This document shows, in pieces, positions 16,618 through 25,185 of a stretch of DNA of 64,000 bases. A program made the translations under genes and the position numbers. Position 1 is the stretch's first letter; each line of letters starts with the position of its first letter. Location of the stretch: positions 1 to 64,000 of the forward strand of contig CAMAUI010000008.1 in NCBI GenBank assembly GCA_945861385.1, in the 5' to 3' direction. The notes under the pieces were generated by a model. It made no database searches. It was not told the origin of the DNA and saw only the letters and a list, made by a program, of their open reading frames with translations. The stretch is from Prosthecobacter debontii (GTDB taxonomy: Bacteria > Verrucomicrobiota > Verrucomicrobiia > Chthoniobacterales > Chthoniobacteraceae).

Positions 16618-19600
16618 ATGCCGTCGTGCACGCCAACGAATCAGCTCCGGGCCGCCACATTGCTGCTCGCGGCCTTCGCTTTGCCCGCGCAGGCGGAGAA
16701 AGGCACTGCCGGGCTGGAGTTTTTTGAAAACAGAATCCGTCCGGTGTTCGTGGAGCATTGCCACGAGTGCCACAGCGCCACGGCGAAGAAGGTGAAGGGC
16801 GATCTCAAGCTCGATACGCGCGAGGGCTTTCTCAAAGGCGGGACGGACGGCGTGATCGTCGTGCCGGGCGAGCCGGAGAAGAGCCGCCTCATCCACGCCG
16901 TGCGCTACGAGGATGAAGACACGCGGATGCCGCCAAAAAAAGATGGCCGCAAGAAACTGCCGGATGTGGCGATCGCCGATCTCGTCGCATGGGTGAAGAT
17001 GGGCGCGCCGTATCCCGAGACATCGGCCGCCGTGCTCGCGAAAAACAAGGCTGCGCGGCCATGGGCGTTCGATCCGGTCAGGAATCCGCCGCCACCCGCC
17101 GTGAAAAATACGGCGTGGCCGGCGACCTCAATTGATCCATTCATCCTCGCGAAATTGGAGGAGCGCGGCCTGCAGCCCGCCGCGCCCGCCGACAAGCGCA
17201 CGCTCATCCGCCGCGCGACCTACGACCTCACGGGACTGCCGCCGACACCGGATGAAATCGCCGCCTTTCTCGCCGACGAATCACCGCGCGCCTACGCGAC
17301 ACTGGTGGATCGCCTGCTCGCGTCACCGCGCTACGGCGAACGATGGGGGCGACACTGGCTGGACATCGTGCGCTACGCCGACACGGCGGGGGACACGGCG
17401 GATTATCCCGTGGGGCTCGCGTGGCGATACCGCAACTACGTCATTGACGCCTTCAACGCCGACAAGCCTTACGACGAATTTTTGCGCGAGCAGATTGCCG
17501 GCGACGTCATCGCGGAGCAGGGGCCGCGCGAACGTTACGCCGAGAGGCTCACCGCGACCGGCTTCCTCGCGATCTCGCGGCGGTTCGGATTCGATTCGGA
17601 GAAGTATCAGCACCTCATGATTCAGGACACGATTGACACGCTCGGGCAGACCGTGCTGGGCCTGAGCCTGGGTTGCGCGCGCTGCCATGACCACAAGTTC
17701 GACCCCATCTCGATGCGCGACTACTATGCGCTCTACGGCATTTTCGACAGCACGCGCTACCCATTCCCCGGCTCCGAGCAAAAGAACAAATCCCGTTCGA
17801 TGGTGCCGCTTGCGCCGGCGGCGGAGGCGCAGCCGATTTGGCGCGAATATGAGAAGCTCGTCGCGGCCAGACTGGCCGCGAAAAAGCAGGGTGCCCCGCC
17901 GGTCGTGCTGCGCTCCCTCCATGATCCGGATGGCGATTTTGAAATGCAGAAGGATGCGGCGGGCGGCAGCTACGGCGTGATCGTGGCCCCGTGGATGTGG
18001 GAGGGCAAACTGAGCGTGACGGGCCCGGCGCAGAGCCCGTTCAAGAATTTTTACCCGTTCGGGAGTTTTGGCGTGAACATCGCCGGCGGCGACTCCGACT
18101 ACCGGCTCGCGCAATCGCTTCACCCGCGGCGGACGGCGGAGAAAAATCGCGTGCTGCATGTGAACCTCGACTTCCGCCCGGCGGCGCCCGGCGCGAAAGG
18201 ACTGCATCGTTTCTGGCTCGGGGCGCAGGCCGGTGCGCCAGCCGTCGAGCTGTTCATCTCGGCGGAGGCGGTTTTCGTCCGGGCCGGGGAAAAAATGGAA
18301 AGCGTCGCCGCGCTGAAACCAAAAACCTGGCACAACCTGCAACTGACGCTCGACCTCGGGAACCGCACGTTCGGCGGAACGGTCAGCCAGACGGATGACG
18401 CGACAACTTTTTCGGACAAGGCATTCACCGCGGGCTGGCCGGGCGTGATTGATTACGTCGCGCTGGACTCCACCGCCCGCGATGGCGCGGCGTTGCCGGG
18501 CTTGGAACTCGACAACTTCGGGACTCAACCGGAACCGATCGCGCCGGCATCCACGGCGCCGCCGGTCCCGCCGGCGAGTGCCGAGGCGGCAAGGCTGAAC
18601 GCTGAGTTGCAAAAACTGACCGGCGTGGAGGGAGACCTGGAGGATCAGAAAAATGGCGCTGCTCCAGCCGGGCTGTGGAACGCGGGATCCAAGAGCGTCG
18701 TGAAAATCTCCGCCGACGCGCAGAGTCCGTTCCAGAATATCGTGGGCGCTGGCAAGCTTGGCGTGGAGATGCCGAACCGCGCCCCCTACGACGGCTTCGG
18801 CCTGCGGCTGGCCACCCCGTGGGCGGCGAAAAACACGGAGCGTCTGTTTGCCAGCGTGGACTTCCGCTGCGGGAAACAGGACGCAGGCGGCGAGGGAACG
18901 TGGCACTTTTACATCGGCCACGGAGCCGGCAAAGCCGCGGTCGAATTCTGCTTCAACGGCAGCGAATTTTTCGCGCGCACCGGCGAAACCTGGGCCGCTG
19001 TCGCCAAGGTGCGCCCCGGCGAATGGCACCAGCTCCAGCTCACACTCAACCTCAAGGACAAGACCTGCGCGGGCACGCTGGCGACGGCGGACGGGAGCAC
19101 GCAATTCACCGCCGGGTTCGCCGCGGGATGGGACGGCACGATTGATTACAGCTACATTGACAGCGTCGGCAACCGTCCCGGCGCGCGGCCCGCACTCAGC
19201 GCGGACAACTTCATCTTCCGCGAAAGCGCGTTCCCGCCGCCGGACGGAAAACAACTCGCGGAAAACGAAGCCCGCCGCGCCAAGGCCGCAAACCTGCGGA
19301 AGCAGCTTGCGGCGCTGAACGACGAAGCGAAGAAGACCGACCGGGATCTGAACTCCCTGCTCGAAGACGGTCCTTGCGAGATGACCTACGGCGTGGTCGA
19401 GGGCACGCCACACCATGCGCGGATGCAATTGCGCGGCGAACCCGATCGTCCCGGAGACGAGGTGCCGCGCGGCTTCATCAGCTCCCTCGGCGGCGGACCG
19501 CTCCCGCCGGGCACGCAGGGAAGCGGAAGGCTGGAACTCGCGCAGTGGCTGACCCGCCCGGACAACCCGCTGGCCGCGCGCGTGATGGTCAATCGCATCT

Positions 19601-20388
19601 GGCAATACCACTTTGGCCGCGGGCTTGTGATGACGTCGAATGACTTCGGCACGCGAGGCCAGGCGGCGACGCATCCTGAATTGCTCGACCACCTCGCGAC
19701 GAAATTTGTCCAGGGCGGCTGGTCGGTGAAAGGAATGCACCGCGCCATCATGCTCAGCGCGACGTACCGGCAGGGCTCGATCATTCCGGAACGAAACGCC
19801 GGCGCATTGGCGGAACACCACTCCACATTTCCGCGGCGGAGGATCAGCGCCGAGGAAATGCGCGATTCCATCCTCGCGATCAGCGGCGAACTCGATCTCA
19901 CGCCGGCGCGCGGGCATCCGTTTCCCTCGCCGCTCAAGTCCGCGTTCACCCAGCACATGCCGTTCAGCGCGGTGTATGATCACAACCAGCGCAGCGTGTA
20001 TCTCATGACCCAGCGGATCAAACGCCACCCGTTCCTCGCGCTGTTCGACGGCCCCGATCCGAATGCCAGCACCGCCGACCGCCGCAACACCACGGTGCCG
20101 ACGCAGGCGCTTTATTTCCTCAACGCCCCATTCGTCCATGAAAAGGCCGGCAAAGGCGCCGCACTTCTCCTGGCTGCACGGACGGACGAAGCGCAGCGGA
20201 TCGAACTCGCGTGGCTCCTCACCACCGGACGCCCGCCCACCGGCGCCGAGCAGTCCGAGGCCGCCGCATTCCTCGCCGCCTACCGTGCGGAACTCACCGC
20301 TTCGGGGCAAAAGGATATCGAACTTGCCGCACTCTCTGCCTATGTTCGCACGCTCTTCGGCAGCAACGAATTTTTGCACCTCGACTGA
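16618..20388 (+). CDS. second PSD1-type cytochrome, enlarged by two beta-sandwich inserts
   Basis: This is a 1256-residue protein. The start at ATG 16618 (MPSCTPTNQLRAATLLLAAF) gives a clear signal peptide ending at AQAEKG. It has the haem site CHECH near residue 46, DUF1549 (YDLTGLPPTPDEIAAFL), a second CxxCH (CARCHDHKFDPIS) and DUF1553 near the C-terminus (MVNRIWQYHFGRGLVMTSNDF). It is several hundred residues longer than its neighbour. The extra length is two related modules at about 440-640 and 690-870, each starting near AQSPF and containing WHxLQLTL and GWxGxIDY motifs, which look like laminin-G/concanavalin-type sandwiches. They may bind a polysaccharide; this is inference. The FGE-like gene starts 6 bases after the stop, so the run is probably one operon. 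Confidence 0.92.
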   Translation: MPSCTPTNQLRAATLLLAAFALPAQAEKGTAGLEFFENRIRPVFVEHCHECHSATAKKVKGDLKLDTREGFLKGGTDGVIVVPGEPEKSRLIHAVRYEDEDTRMPPKKDGRKKLPDVAIADLVAWVKMGAPYPETSAAVLAKNKAARPWAFDPVRNPPPPAVKNTAWPATSIDPFILAKLEERGLQPAAPADKRTLIRRATYDLTGLPPTPDEIAAFLADESPRAYATLVDRLLASPRYGERWGRHWLDIVRYADTAGDTADYPVGLAWRYRNYVIDAFNADKPYDEFLREQIAGDVIAEQGPRERYAERLTATGFLAISRRFGFDSEKYQHLMIQDTIDTLGQTVLGLSLGCARCHDHKFDPISMRDYYALYGIFDSTRYPFPGSEQKNKSRSMVPLAPAAEAQPIWREYEKLVAARLAAKKQGAPPVVLRSLHDPDGDFEMQKDAAGGSYGVIVAPWMWEGKLSVTGPAQSPFKNFYPFGSFGVNIAGGDSDYRLAQSLHPRRTAEKNRVLHVNLDFRPAAPGAKGLHRFWLGAQAGAPAVELFISAEAVFVRAGEKMESVAALKPKTWHNLQLTLDLGNRTFGGTVSQTDDATTFSDKAFTAGWPGVIDYVALDSTARDGAALPGLELDNFGTQPEPIAPASTAPPVPPASAEAARLNAELQKLTGVEGDLEDQKNGAAPAGLWNAGSKSVVKISADAQSPFQNIVGAGKLGVEMPNRAPYDGFGLRLATPWAAKNTERLFASVDFRCGKQDAGGEGTWHFYIGHGAGKAAVEFCFNGSEFFARTGETWAAVAKVRPGEWHQLQLTLNLKDKTCAGTLATADGSTQFTAGFAAGWDGTIDYSYIDSVGNRPGARPALSADNFIFRESAFPPPDGKQLAENEARRAKAANLRKQLAALNDEAKKTDRDLNSLLEDGPCEMTYGVVEGTPHHARMQLRGEPDRPGDEVPRGFISSLGGGPLPPGTQGSGRLELAQWLTRPDNPLAARVMVNRIWQYHFGRGLVMTSNDFGTRGQAATHPELLDHLATKFVQGGWSVKGMHRAIMLSATYRQGSIIPERNAGALAEHHSTFPRRRISAEEMRDSILAISGELDLTPARGHPFPSPLKSAFTQHMPFSAVYDHNQRSVYLMTQRIKRHPFLALFDGPDPNASTADRRNTTVPTQALYFLNAPFVHEKAGKGAALLLAARTDEAQRIELAWLLTTGRPPTGAEQSEAAAFLAAYRAELTASGQKDIELAALSAYVRTLFGSNEFLHLD

Positions 20389-20394
20389 CCTGAA

Positions 20395-21225
20395 ATGAAA
20401 CCTATCACGCGTAGCCTGGCCGTCCTGTTAACGGTGACTTTTGGGCTTGGGAGCTTGCAGTCCGCAGGGCCGGCTCCTGAACCGAAGCCGGCGGTTGCGG
20501 GTCAATCCAACCCCGGCGACACGATCACAAATTCCATCGGCATGAAGCTGGCCTTCATTCCGCCAGGTGAGTTCGTCATGGGAAGCCCGAAGACGGAGGC
20601 CGGGCGGGAAGGACACGAAACCCAACACAAGGTAACCCTGACCAAAGGATTTCACCTCGGCATCCACACGGTAACTCAGGCCCAGTGGAAGGCCGTGATG
20701 GGTGAAAGCGCGAGCCGCTTCAAAGGCGACGACCTGCCCGTGGATGAGGTCTTGTGGAGTGACGCAGCGGCCTTCTGCAAGAAACTGAGCGAGAAGGAAG
20801 GCAGGCATTACCGTCTCCCCACCGAGGCGGAGTGGGAGTATGCCTGCCGGGCGGGAACAACGACCACTTTCAACACTGGGGATGGCGAGGATGCACTGGC
20901 CGAAGCAGGCTGGTTCGGCGGCAACAGCGATGCCAAAGCGACCCATCCCGTCGGCCGGAAGAAACCCAACGCATGGGGCCTCCACGACATGCACGGTAAC
21001 GTCTGGCAGTGGTGTAACGATGTTTTTGGCAACTATTCCAATAATGCGGTCACGGACCCCGCGGGACCGGTGGACGCCGGCCGCCAGATCTATGTGCTGC
21101 GGGGCGGGGATTGGCGCTGCGCTCCACGGTTCTGCCGTTCCGCGAAGCGATTCGGAAGCGGACCAAACTTCCGGGACGATGTCTTCCGTGGCTTTCGGGT
21201 GGCGCTTGCCGCGAGTGGGAAATGA
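20395..21225 (+). CDS. formylglycine-generating-enzyme (SUMF1/FGE) family protein, exported
   Basis: This 276-residue protein has a signal peptide (ITRSLAVLLTVTFGLGSLQSAG) and then the FGE/SUMF1 fold. Its landmarks are NSIGMKLAFIPPGEFVMGSP, YRLPTEAEWEYACRAG, GLHDMHGNVWQWCND and VLRGGDWRCAPRFC. True FGE oxidises a sulfatase cysteine to formylglycine using a C-x4-C pair; here Cys242 and Cys247 have exactly that spacing (RCAPRFC). Many members of the wider family lack the pair and do other jobs. The closing FRC of classical FGE is FRV here. It lies between two PSD1/DUF1501 pairs, so it may act on one of those exported proteins, though I see no CxPxR sulfatase motif in them. Activity is therefore open. 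Confidence 0.88.
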   Translation: MKPITRSLAVLLTVTFGLGSLQSAGPAPEPKPAVAGQSNPGDTITNSIGMKLAFIPPGEFVMGSPKTEAGREGHETQHKVTLTKGFHLGIHTVTQAQWKAVMGESASRFKGDDLPVDEVLWSDAAAFCKKLSEKEGRHYRLPTEAEWEYACRAGTTTTFNTGDGEDALAEAGWFGGNSDAKATHPVGRKKPNAWGLHDMHGNVWQWCNDVFGNYSNNAVTDPAGPVDAGRQIYVLRGGDWRCAPRFCRSAKRFGSGPNFRDDVFRGFRVALAASGK

Positions 21226-21260
21226 ATGAAACAAGAGCTGCCATTCCTTGAACTCACACC

Positions 21261-22676
21261 ATGAAGCCTGACACCCATTTTTGCCCATCCCGCCGCGGCT
21301 TCCTCCGCTCGCTGGCGGGCGGCTCGATGCTGCTGCCGGGACTCCTTTCGCAACTCCTCGGCAACGAGGCCGCTTCCGCCGTCGGCGCCGATCCGCTGGC
21401 CCCGCGCGCCCCGCATTTTCCGCCGAAGGCGAAGCGCGTGATCTTCCTTTTCATGAGCGGCGGCGTGTCGCACGTGGACTCGTGGGATCCGAAGCCGAAG
21501 CTCTTCGCCGACGCCGGGAAGACGACTTCCGTCAATGAATTCCAAGGCCGCAAGGGTGACTACAAAATGTTCCTCAAGCGCCCGCAGTTTGAATTCAAGC
21601 CCCACGGGAAATCGGGCACGGAAGTCAGCACGCTCTTCCCTCACATGGCCGGCTGCGTGGATGACCTGTGCGTGATCCGCTCGATGAAGTCGGACCACAC
21701 AAACCATTACGAGGCCACGCTCGGCATGCACACGGGATCGTTCAGCTTCGCGCGCCCGAGCATCGGCTCGTGGGTCAGCTACGGGCTGGGCACGGAAAAT
21801 CACAACCTCCCGTCATTCGTAGTCATCGCGCCGAAATCGCCCTACGCCGGCGGACAGGTGTGGGGCAGCGACTTCCTGCCCGGAGCGCATCAGGGCACGC
21901 TTGTGGTGCCCGGCGCGGAGCCCATCGCGAATGTGCAGCGCCGCGCCGCAAGCACGCGGCTGCAGGAACTCGAACTCGCCGAGATGGCGCGGATGAACCG
22001 GCGCCACCTCGCTGCCCGCGCCGGCGATCCGTTGCTTGATGCGAGGATCCGCTCGTTTGAAACCGCGTTCGGCATGCAGATGGAAGTGCCTCACGTCTTC
22101 GATCTCTCGCAGGAAAGCGACGCGACCCTCGGGCTCTACGGCCTGAAGCGCGGGCAGACCAGCGGCTTCGGCTGGCAGTGCCTCGTCGCGCGCCGCCTCG
22201 CCGAGCGCGGCGTGCGTTTCGTGGAGCTGATTGACACGGGTTCGTCCGCCAACTGGGACGCCCACGGCAACATGCAGGACCATGTGCCGCTCGCGAAAAA
22301 CGTGGACCAGCCGATCGCCGGCTTGCTCCGCGATTTGAAACAGCGCGGCATGCTCGAGGACACGCTGGTCGTCTGGACCACGGAGTTTGGCCGCACGCCG
22401 TTCAACAACGCCGCCGGCGCCGCAGGCCGCGAGCATCACCACTGGGTATTTTCGTCGTGGCTCGCCGGCGCGGGCGTGAATGCAGGCACGGTTTACGGGG
22501 CCTCCGACGACTACGGCATCAACGTCGGCAACGACCCCGTGCATGTGCATGACTTCCACGCCACCATCCTCCACCTCCTCGGCTTCGATCACGAACGTCT
22601 CACCTACCGCCACACCGGGCGCGACTACCGGCTGACCGATGTCGCAGGCAAAGTCGTGAGGGGCCTTCTCGCGTGA
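21261..22676 (+). CDS. DUF1501 domain protein with Tat-like signal
   Basis: This 471-residue member of the DUF1501 family (alkaline-phosphatase-like fold, unknown reaction) has a twin-arginine N-terminus, SRRGFLRSLAGGSMLLPGLL. It is followed by the family core RVIFLFMSGGVSHVDSWDPKP, the mid block SWVSYGLGTENHNLPSFV, LVVWTTEFGRTPFNN, and the C-terminal block DPVHVHDFHATILHLLGFDHERLTYRHTGRDYRLTD. The length is normal. It follows the FGE-like gene by 35 bases and is followed by another DUF1501 gene 39 bases on, so three exported protein families appear to be co-expressed. It is more similar to the minus-strand DUF1501 at 11120 than to its neighbour at 22716, judging from the shared C-terminal block. 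Confidence 0.93.
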   Translation: MKPDTHFCPSRRGFLRSLAGGSMLLPGLLSQLLGNEAASAVGADPLAPRAPHFPPKAKRVIFLFMSGGVSHVDSWDPKPKLFADAGKTTSVNEFQGRKGDYKMFLKRPQFEFKPHGKSGTEVSTLFPHMAGCVDDLCVIRSMKSDHTNHYEATLGMHTGSFSFARPSIGSWVSYGLGTENHNLPSFVVIAPKSPYAGGQVWGSDFLPGAHQGTLVVPGAEPIANVQRRAASTRLQELELAEMARMNRRHLAARAGDPLLDARIRSFETAFGMQMEVPHVFDLSQESDATLGLYGLKRGQTSGFGWQCLVARRLAERGVRFVELIDTGSSANWDAHGNMQDHVPLAKNVDQPIAGLLRDLKQRGMLEDTLVVWTTEFGRTPFNNAAGAAGREHHHWVFSSWLAGAGVNAGTVYGASDDYGINVGNDPVHVHDFHATILHLLGFDHERLTYRHTGRDYRLTDVAGKVVRGLLA

Positions 22677-22715
22677 TCTCCCATTTCACCTGTCCAATAT
22701 TGAACCTGTAAGAAT

Positions 22716-24152
22716 ATGACTGACGAAAAGATCCGGTTTGAAACTTCACGCCGCCGCTTTCTCGCGCAGACCGCGTCCGGCTTCGGGATGATGGCGCTGG
22801 CCGATCTGCTCGGGACGAAAGCCGTGGCGGCCGGGCTGGCGGAAACGGCCGGCCGCGGCGCGCTGGGCGGGCTGCATTTCGCGCCGAAGGCGAAGCGCGT
22901 CATCTATCTTTTCCAGGCCGGCGGTCCGAGCCACATGGACCTTTTCGACTACAAGCCCGTGCTGAACGAACAGAACGGCAAGGACATGCCGGCGAGCGTG
23001 CTCGGGACGCAGCGCGTTTCGCTCATGACGCGCGACAAGGGCCGACGCACTTTCGGTTCGCCGTACAAGTTTGCGCAGCACGGGCAAAGCCGCGCGTGGG
23101 TCTCCGAGCTGATGCCGTACACCGCGGGCATTGTGGACGAGCTGTGCTTCATCAAGTCGCTGCAAACCGAGCCGATCAACCACGACCCAGCGGTCACCTT
23201 CATCCAGACCGGACGCGCGATCACGGGGCGGCCCGCGTTTGGCTCGTGGATGCACTACGGGCTCGGCAACGCGAGCAAGGACCTGCCCGCCTACGTCGTG
23301 ATGATCAGCGGCAACGCCGACCAGCCGATCCTCAGCCGCTACTACCACAGCGGATTTCTCCCGAGCCGTTATCAAGGCGTGCAGTTCCAGTCCGCCGGCG
23401 ATCCCGTCCTTTACCTCTCGAACCCCTCGGGCATCGACCACCGCAACCGCGGCGAGATCATCGGCACGATCAACCAGCTCAACGGCCTGCAACTCGCGCA
23501 GAGCGGCGACCCGGAGATCGAGGCGCGCATAGACTCGTTTGAAATGGCCTACCGCATGCAGACCTCGGTGCCCGACCTGATGGACTACGGCAGCGAGCCG
23601 AAGGAAGTGCTCGAAATGTACGGCCCCGACGTGAAGAAGCCCGGCACCTTCGCCTACCAATGCCTCATGGCGCGGCGGCTCGCCGAGCGCGACGTGCGCT
23701 TTGTGCAAATCTTCCACGCCGGATGGGATCATCACGGCAACCTGCGCGGCGCAATGAAGGGCGTGACCAAGGCGAGCGACCAGCCCTCCGCCGCGCTGAT
23801 CCGGGATTTGAAAATGCGCGGCATGCTCGACGACACGCTCGTCGTGTGGGGCGGCGAGTTTGGCCGCACCGCCTACTCGCAGGGTAACGACCTCAACGGC
23901 CGCGACCATCACCCGCGCTGCTACACGATCTGGATGGCCGGCGGCGGCATCAAGCCCGGCATCACCGTCGGCGCGACGGACGACTTCGGCTACAACGTGG
24001 TGGAAAACGTCATCCACGTCCGCGACCTCCACGCCACGATGCTCCACCTGCTCGGGATAAACCACCAGCGCTTCACCTTCAAAAACCAGGGCCTCGACGA
24101 CCGGCTCACCGGCGTCGAGCCCGCGCGCATCCTCCGCGAGATTCTCGTCTAA
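22716..24152 (+). CDS. DUF1501 domain protein with Tat-like signal
   Basis: This 478-residue DUF1501 protein closes the PSD1/DUF1501 run. The N-terminus carries TSRRRFLAQTASGFGMMAL, a good Tat-type signal. Family motifs are AKRVIYLFQAGGPSHMDLFDYKP, MHYGLGNASKDLPAYVVM, LVVWGGEFGRTAYSQ and a C-terminal VIHVRDLHATMLHLLGINHQRF. It has the longer linker (NGKDMPASVLGTQRVSLM) typical of the subgroup most often encoded beside PSD1 genes. Its pairing partner could be either upstream PSD1 protein. A short ORF (24152-24259) begins inside its stop codon in a TAATG arrangement, but that stretch also matches a repeat at 3353 and is not called as a gene. Confidence 0.93.
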   Translation: MTDEKIRFETSRRRFLAQTASGFGMMALADLLGTKAVAAGLAETAGRGALGGLHFAPKAKRVIYLFQAGGPSHMDLFDYKPVLNEQNGKDMPASVLGTQRVSLMTRDKGRRTFGSPYKFAQHGQSRAWVSELMPYTAGIVDELCFIKSLQTEPINHDPAVTFIQTGRAITGRPAFGSWMHYGLGNASKDLPAYVVMISGNADQPILSRYYHSGFLPSRYQGVQFQSAGDPVLYLSNPSGIDHRNRGEIIGTINQLNGLQLAQSGDPEIEARIDSFEMAYRMQTSVPDLMDYGSEPKEVLEMYGPDVKKPGTFAYQCLMARRLAERDVRFVQIFHAGWDHHGNLRGAMKGVTKASDQPSAALIRDLKMRGMLDDTLVVWGGEFGRTAYSQGNDLNGRDHHPRCYTIWMAGGGIKPGITVGATDDFGYNVVENVIHVRDLHATMLHLLGINHQRFTFKNQGLDDRLTGVEPARILREILV

Positions 24153-24170
24153 TGAACAGACCTCCTCGCT

Positions 24171-24235
24171 CCCCGACGCCCGTCGCCGTTCTGACCGTCC
24201 CCGATGCCGGAACCGCGAAAGCGAATTTCTGGCAG
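24171..24235 (+). repeat. dispersed repeat, copy A
   Basis: About 65-70 bases align without gaps to 3353-3418 (copy B), with roughly 70 percent identity by my count. Exact cores are CCGTTCTGACCGT, CGCGAAAGC and CTGGCAG. This copy lies in the short gap after the last DUF1501 gene. The other lies at the N-terminal end of the giant gene. Confidence 0.55.
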
Positions 24236-24251
24236 CCGGATCTCCGGGTCG

Positions 24252-25019
24252 TCATTTAGCGGCTTTCTCCTGCCGCAGCCGCATCGGGTGCAGGTCGAGC
24301 TTCAGGCTGTCGAAGTAGGCCATGCGATTGGGGATGGTTTTTTCGACGGTGTCCTTCAGCCTGGCATCTACCCGATCCGGCTTGTGGCGCAGGGCGAGCC
24401 AGAGCAGGAAGCTCTCCGCCACATCCTCGCGCTTCGGGTTGGTTTTCGCGTAACCCGAGATGAACCCGGGGTCTTTTTCCTGCGCCGCGAGCCAGTTTTT
24501 GTCCCGCGCATGGTGCGCATCGAGGGAGGTGTGCGCGGCCTCGTGGACGAACGTCTCGGCGAGAATCCCGCTCTTGATGTAGCTCTCGCCCATGTCGGTA
24601 TGGATCAGCAGGTTTCGGTTTCCGCCGCCGAAGCCGTGTTTGCCCTTGTGAATCCAGACCGTTTCCACGTCCTGCCTCAAGGCGCCCGGGATCTGGCCGA
24701 TGACGGGCAGGTATTTTTGCGCCTCGGCCAGGGCTTCGTCGGCGCTGAATTCCGGGTTCACTTGAACCTCGATCTTCCTCCCATCGTCGAAGTGCGCGAC
24801 GAACAGGTGCGCCTCCACGTCAATTCTGCCCGGACCCCGGCGGTCGAACATGTGGCGCCGTCCTTTGCCGGATTTCTCGAGCCGGACGAACGACGTGGGG
24901 TCTTCGTCCGTGATGATCGCCTTGTTGACGAAGATCGTTCCGCCAAACGGGGGATTGGCGTTTGACGGTGAAATCGCGCCGGCGAGCAGCAAGGCCAGGG
25001 TGACGGACAGGTTTCTCAT
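24252..25019 (-). CDS. secreted HExxH-type putative metallopeptidase
   Basis: This 255-residue protein starts at ATG 25019 with a Sec signal (MRNLSVTLALLLAGAISPSNA). The only catalytic-looking motif is TFVHEAAHTSLD, a zincin HExxH with His159, Glu160 and His163. A possible third ligand is a Glu in the downstream helix REDVAESFLLWLAL. The rest does not match a peptidase family I can name. The position of the motif after a beta-rich N-terminal half fits secreted metallopeptidases that bind zinc through a conserved helix pair. It is transcribed alone, convergent with the DUF1501 run; its stop overlaps the dispersed-repeat region. Peptidase activity is inferred from the motif only. Confidence 0.7.
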   Translation of the reverse strand: MRNLSVTLALLLAGAISPSNANPPFGGTIFVNKAIITDEDPTSFVRLEKSGKGRRHMFDRRGPGRIDVEAHLFVAHFDDGRKIEVQVNPEFSADEALAEAQKYLPVIGQIPGALRQDVETVWIHKGKHGFGGGNRNLLIHTDMGESYIKSGILAETFVHEAAHTSLDAHHARDKNWLAAQEKDPGFISGYAKTNPKREDVAESFLLWLALRHKPDRVDARLKDTVEKTIPNRMAYFDSLKLDLHPMRLRQEKAAK

Positions 25020-25185
25020 GTCGTGTGTGAGTACGCGTGCTGCGCGTGGAAGGGAATTGCTTTATCGCCCGCCGCCCGCCTGGGCGAAACCTTCGAAGCC
25101 CTCCTCACAGTCACGCACTCCGCCCCGGAATTTCATTTACGGGGGAGCCGGCGCGAAGGTCTGGGAAGTCGGGCTGGGCACAGTC

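Noticed and set aside
14162-16660. 832-residue minus-strand ORF opposite the first PSD1 gene
   Set aside because: Shadow frame over a recognised gene, with no motif or start signal.
17323-20379. 1018-residue minus-strand ORF opposite the second PSD1 gene
   Set aside because: The opposite strand has clear PSCyt, DUF1549 and DUF1553 motifs. This frame has none and is very Arg/Glu/Val rich.
21261-22676. Sulfatase CxPxR motif in DUF1501 (CPSRR)
   Set aside because: The sequence is C-P-S-R-R, not C-x-P-x-R. It lies in the signal peptide region, so it is not a formylglycine site.
24152-24259. 35-codon ORF starting in the stop of the DUF1501 gene (TAATG)
   Set aside because: It looks protein-like but is short, overlaps the minus-strand metallopeptidase stop and matches a repeat at 3353. 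I did not call it as a gene.
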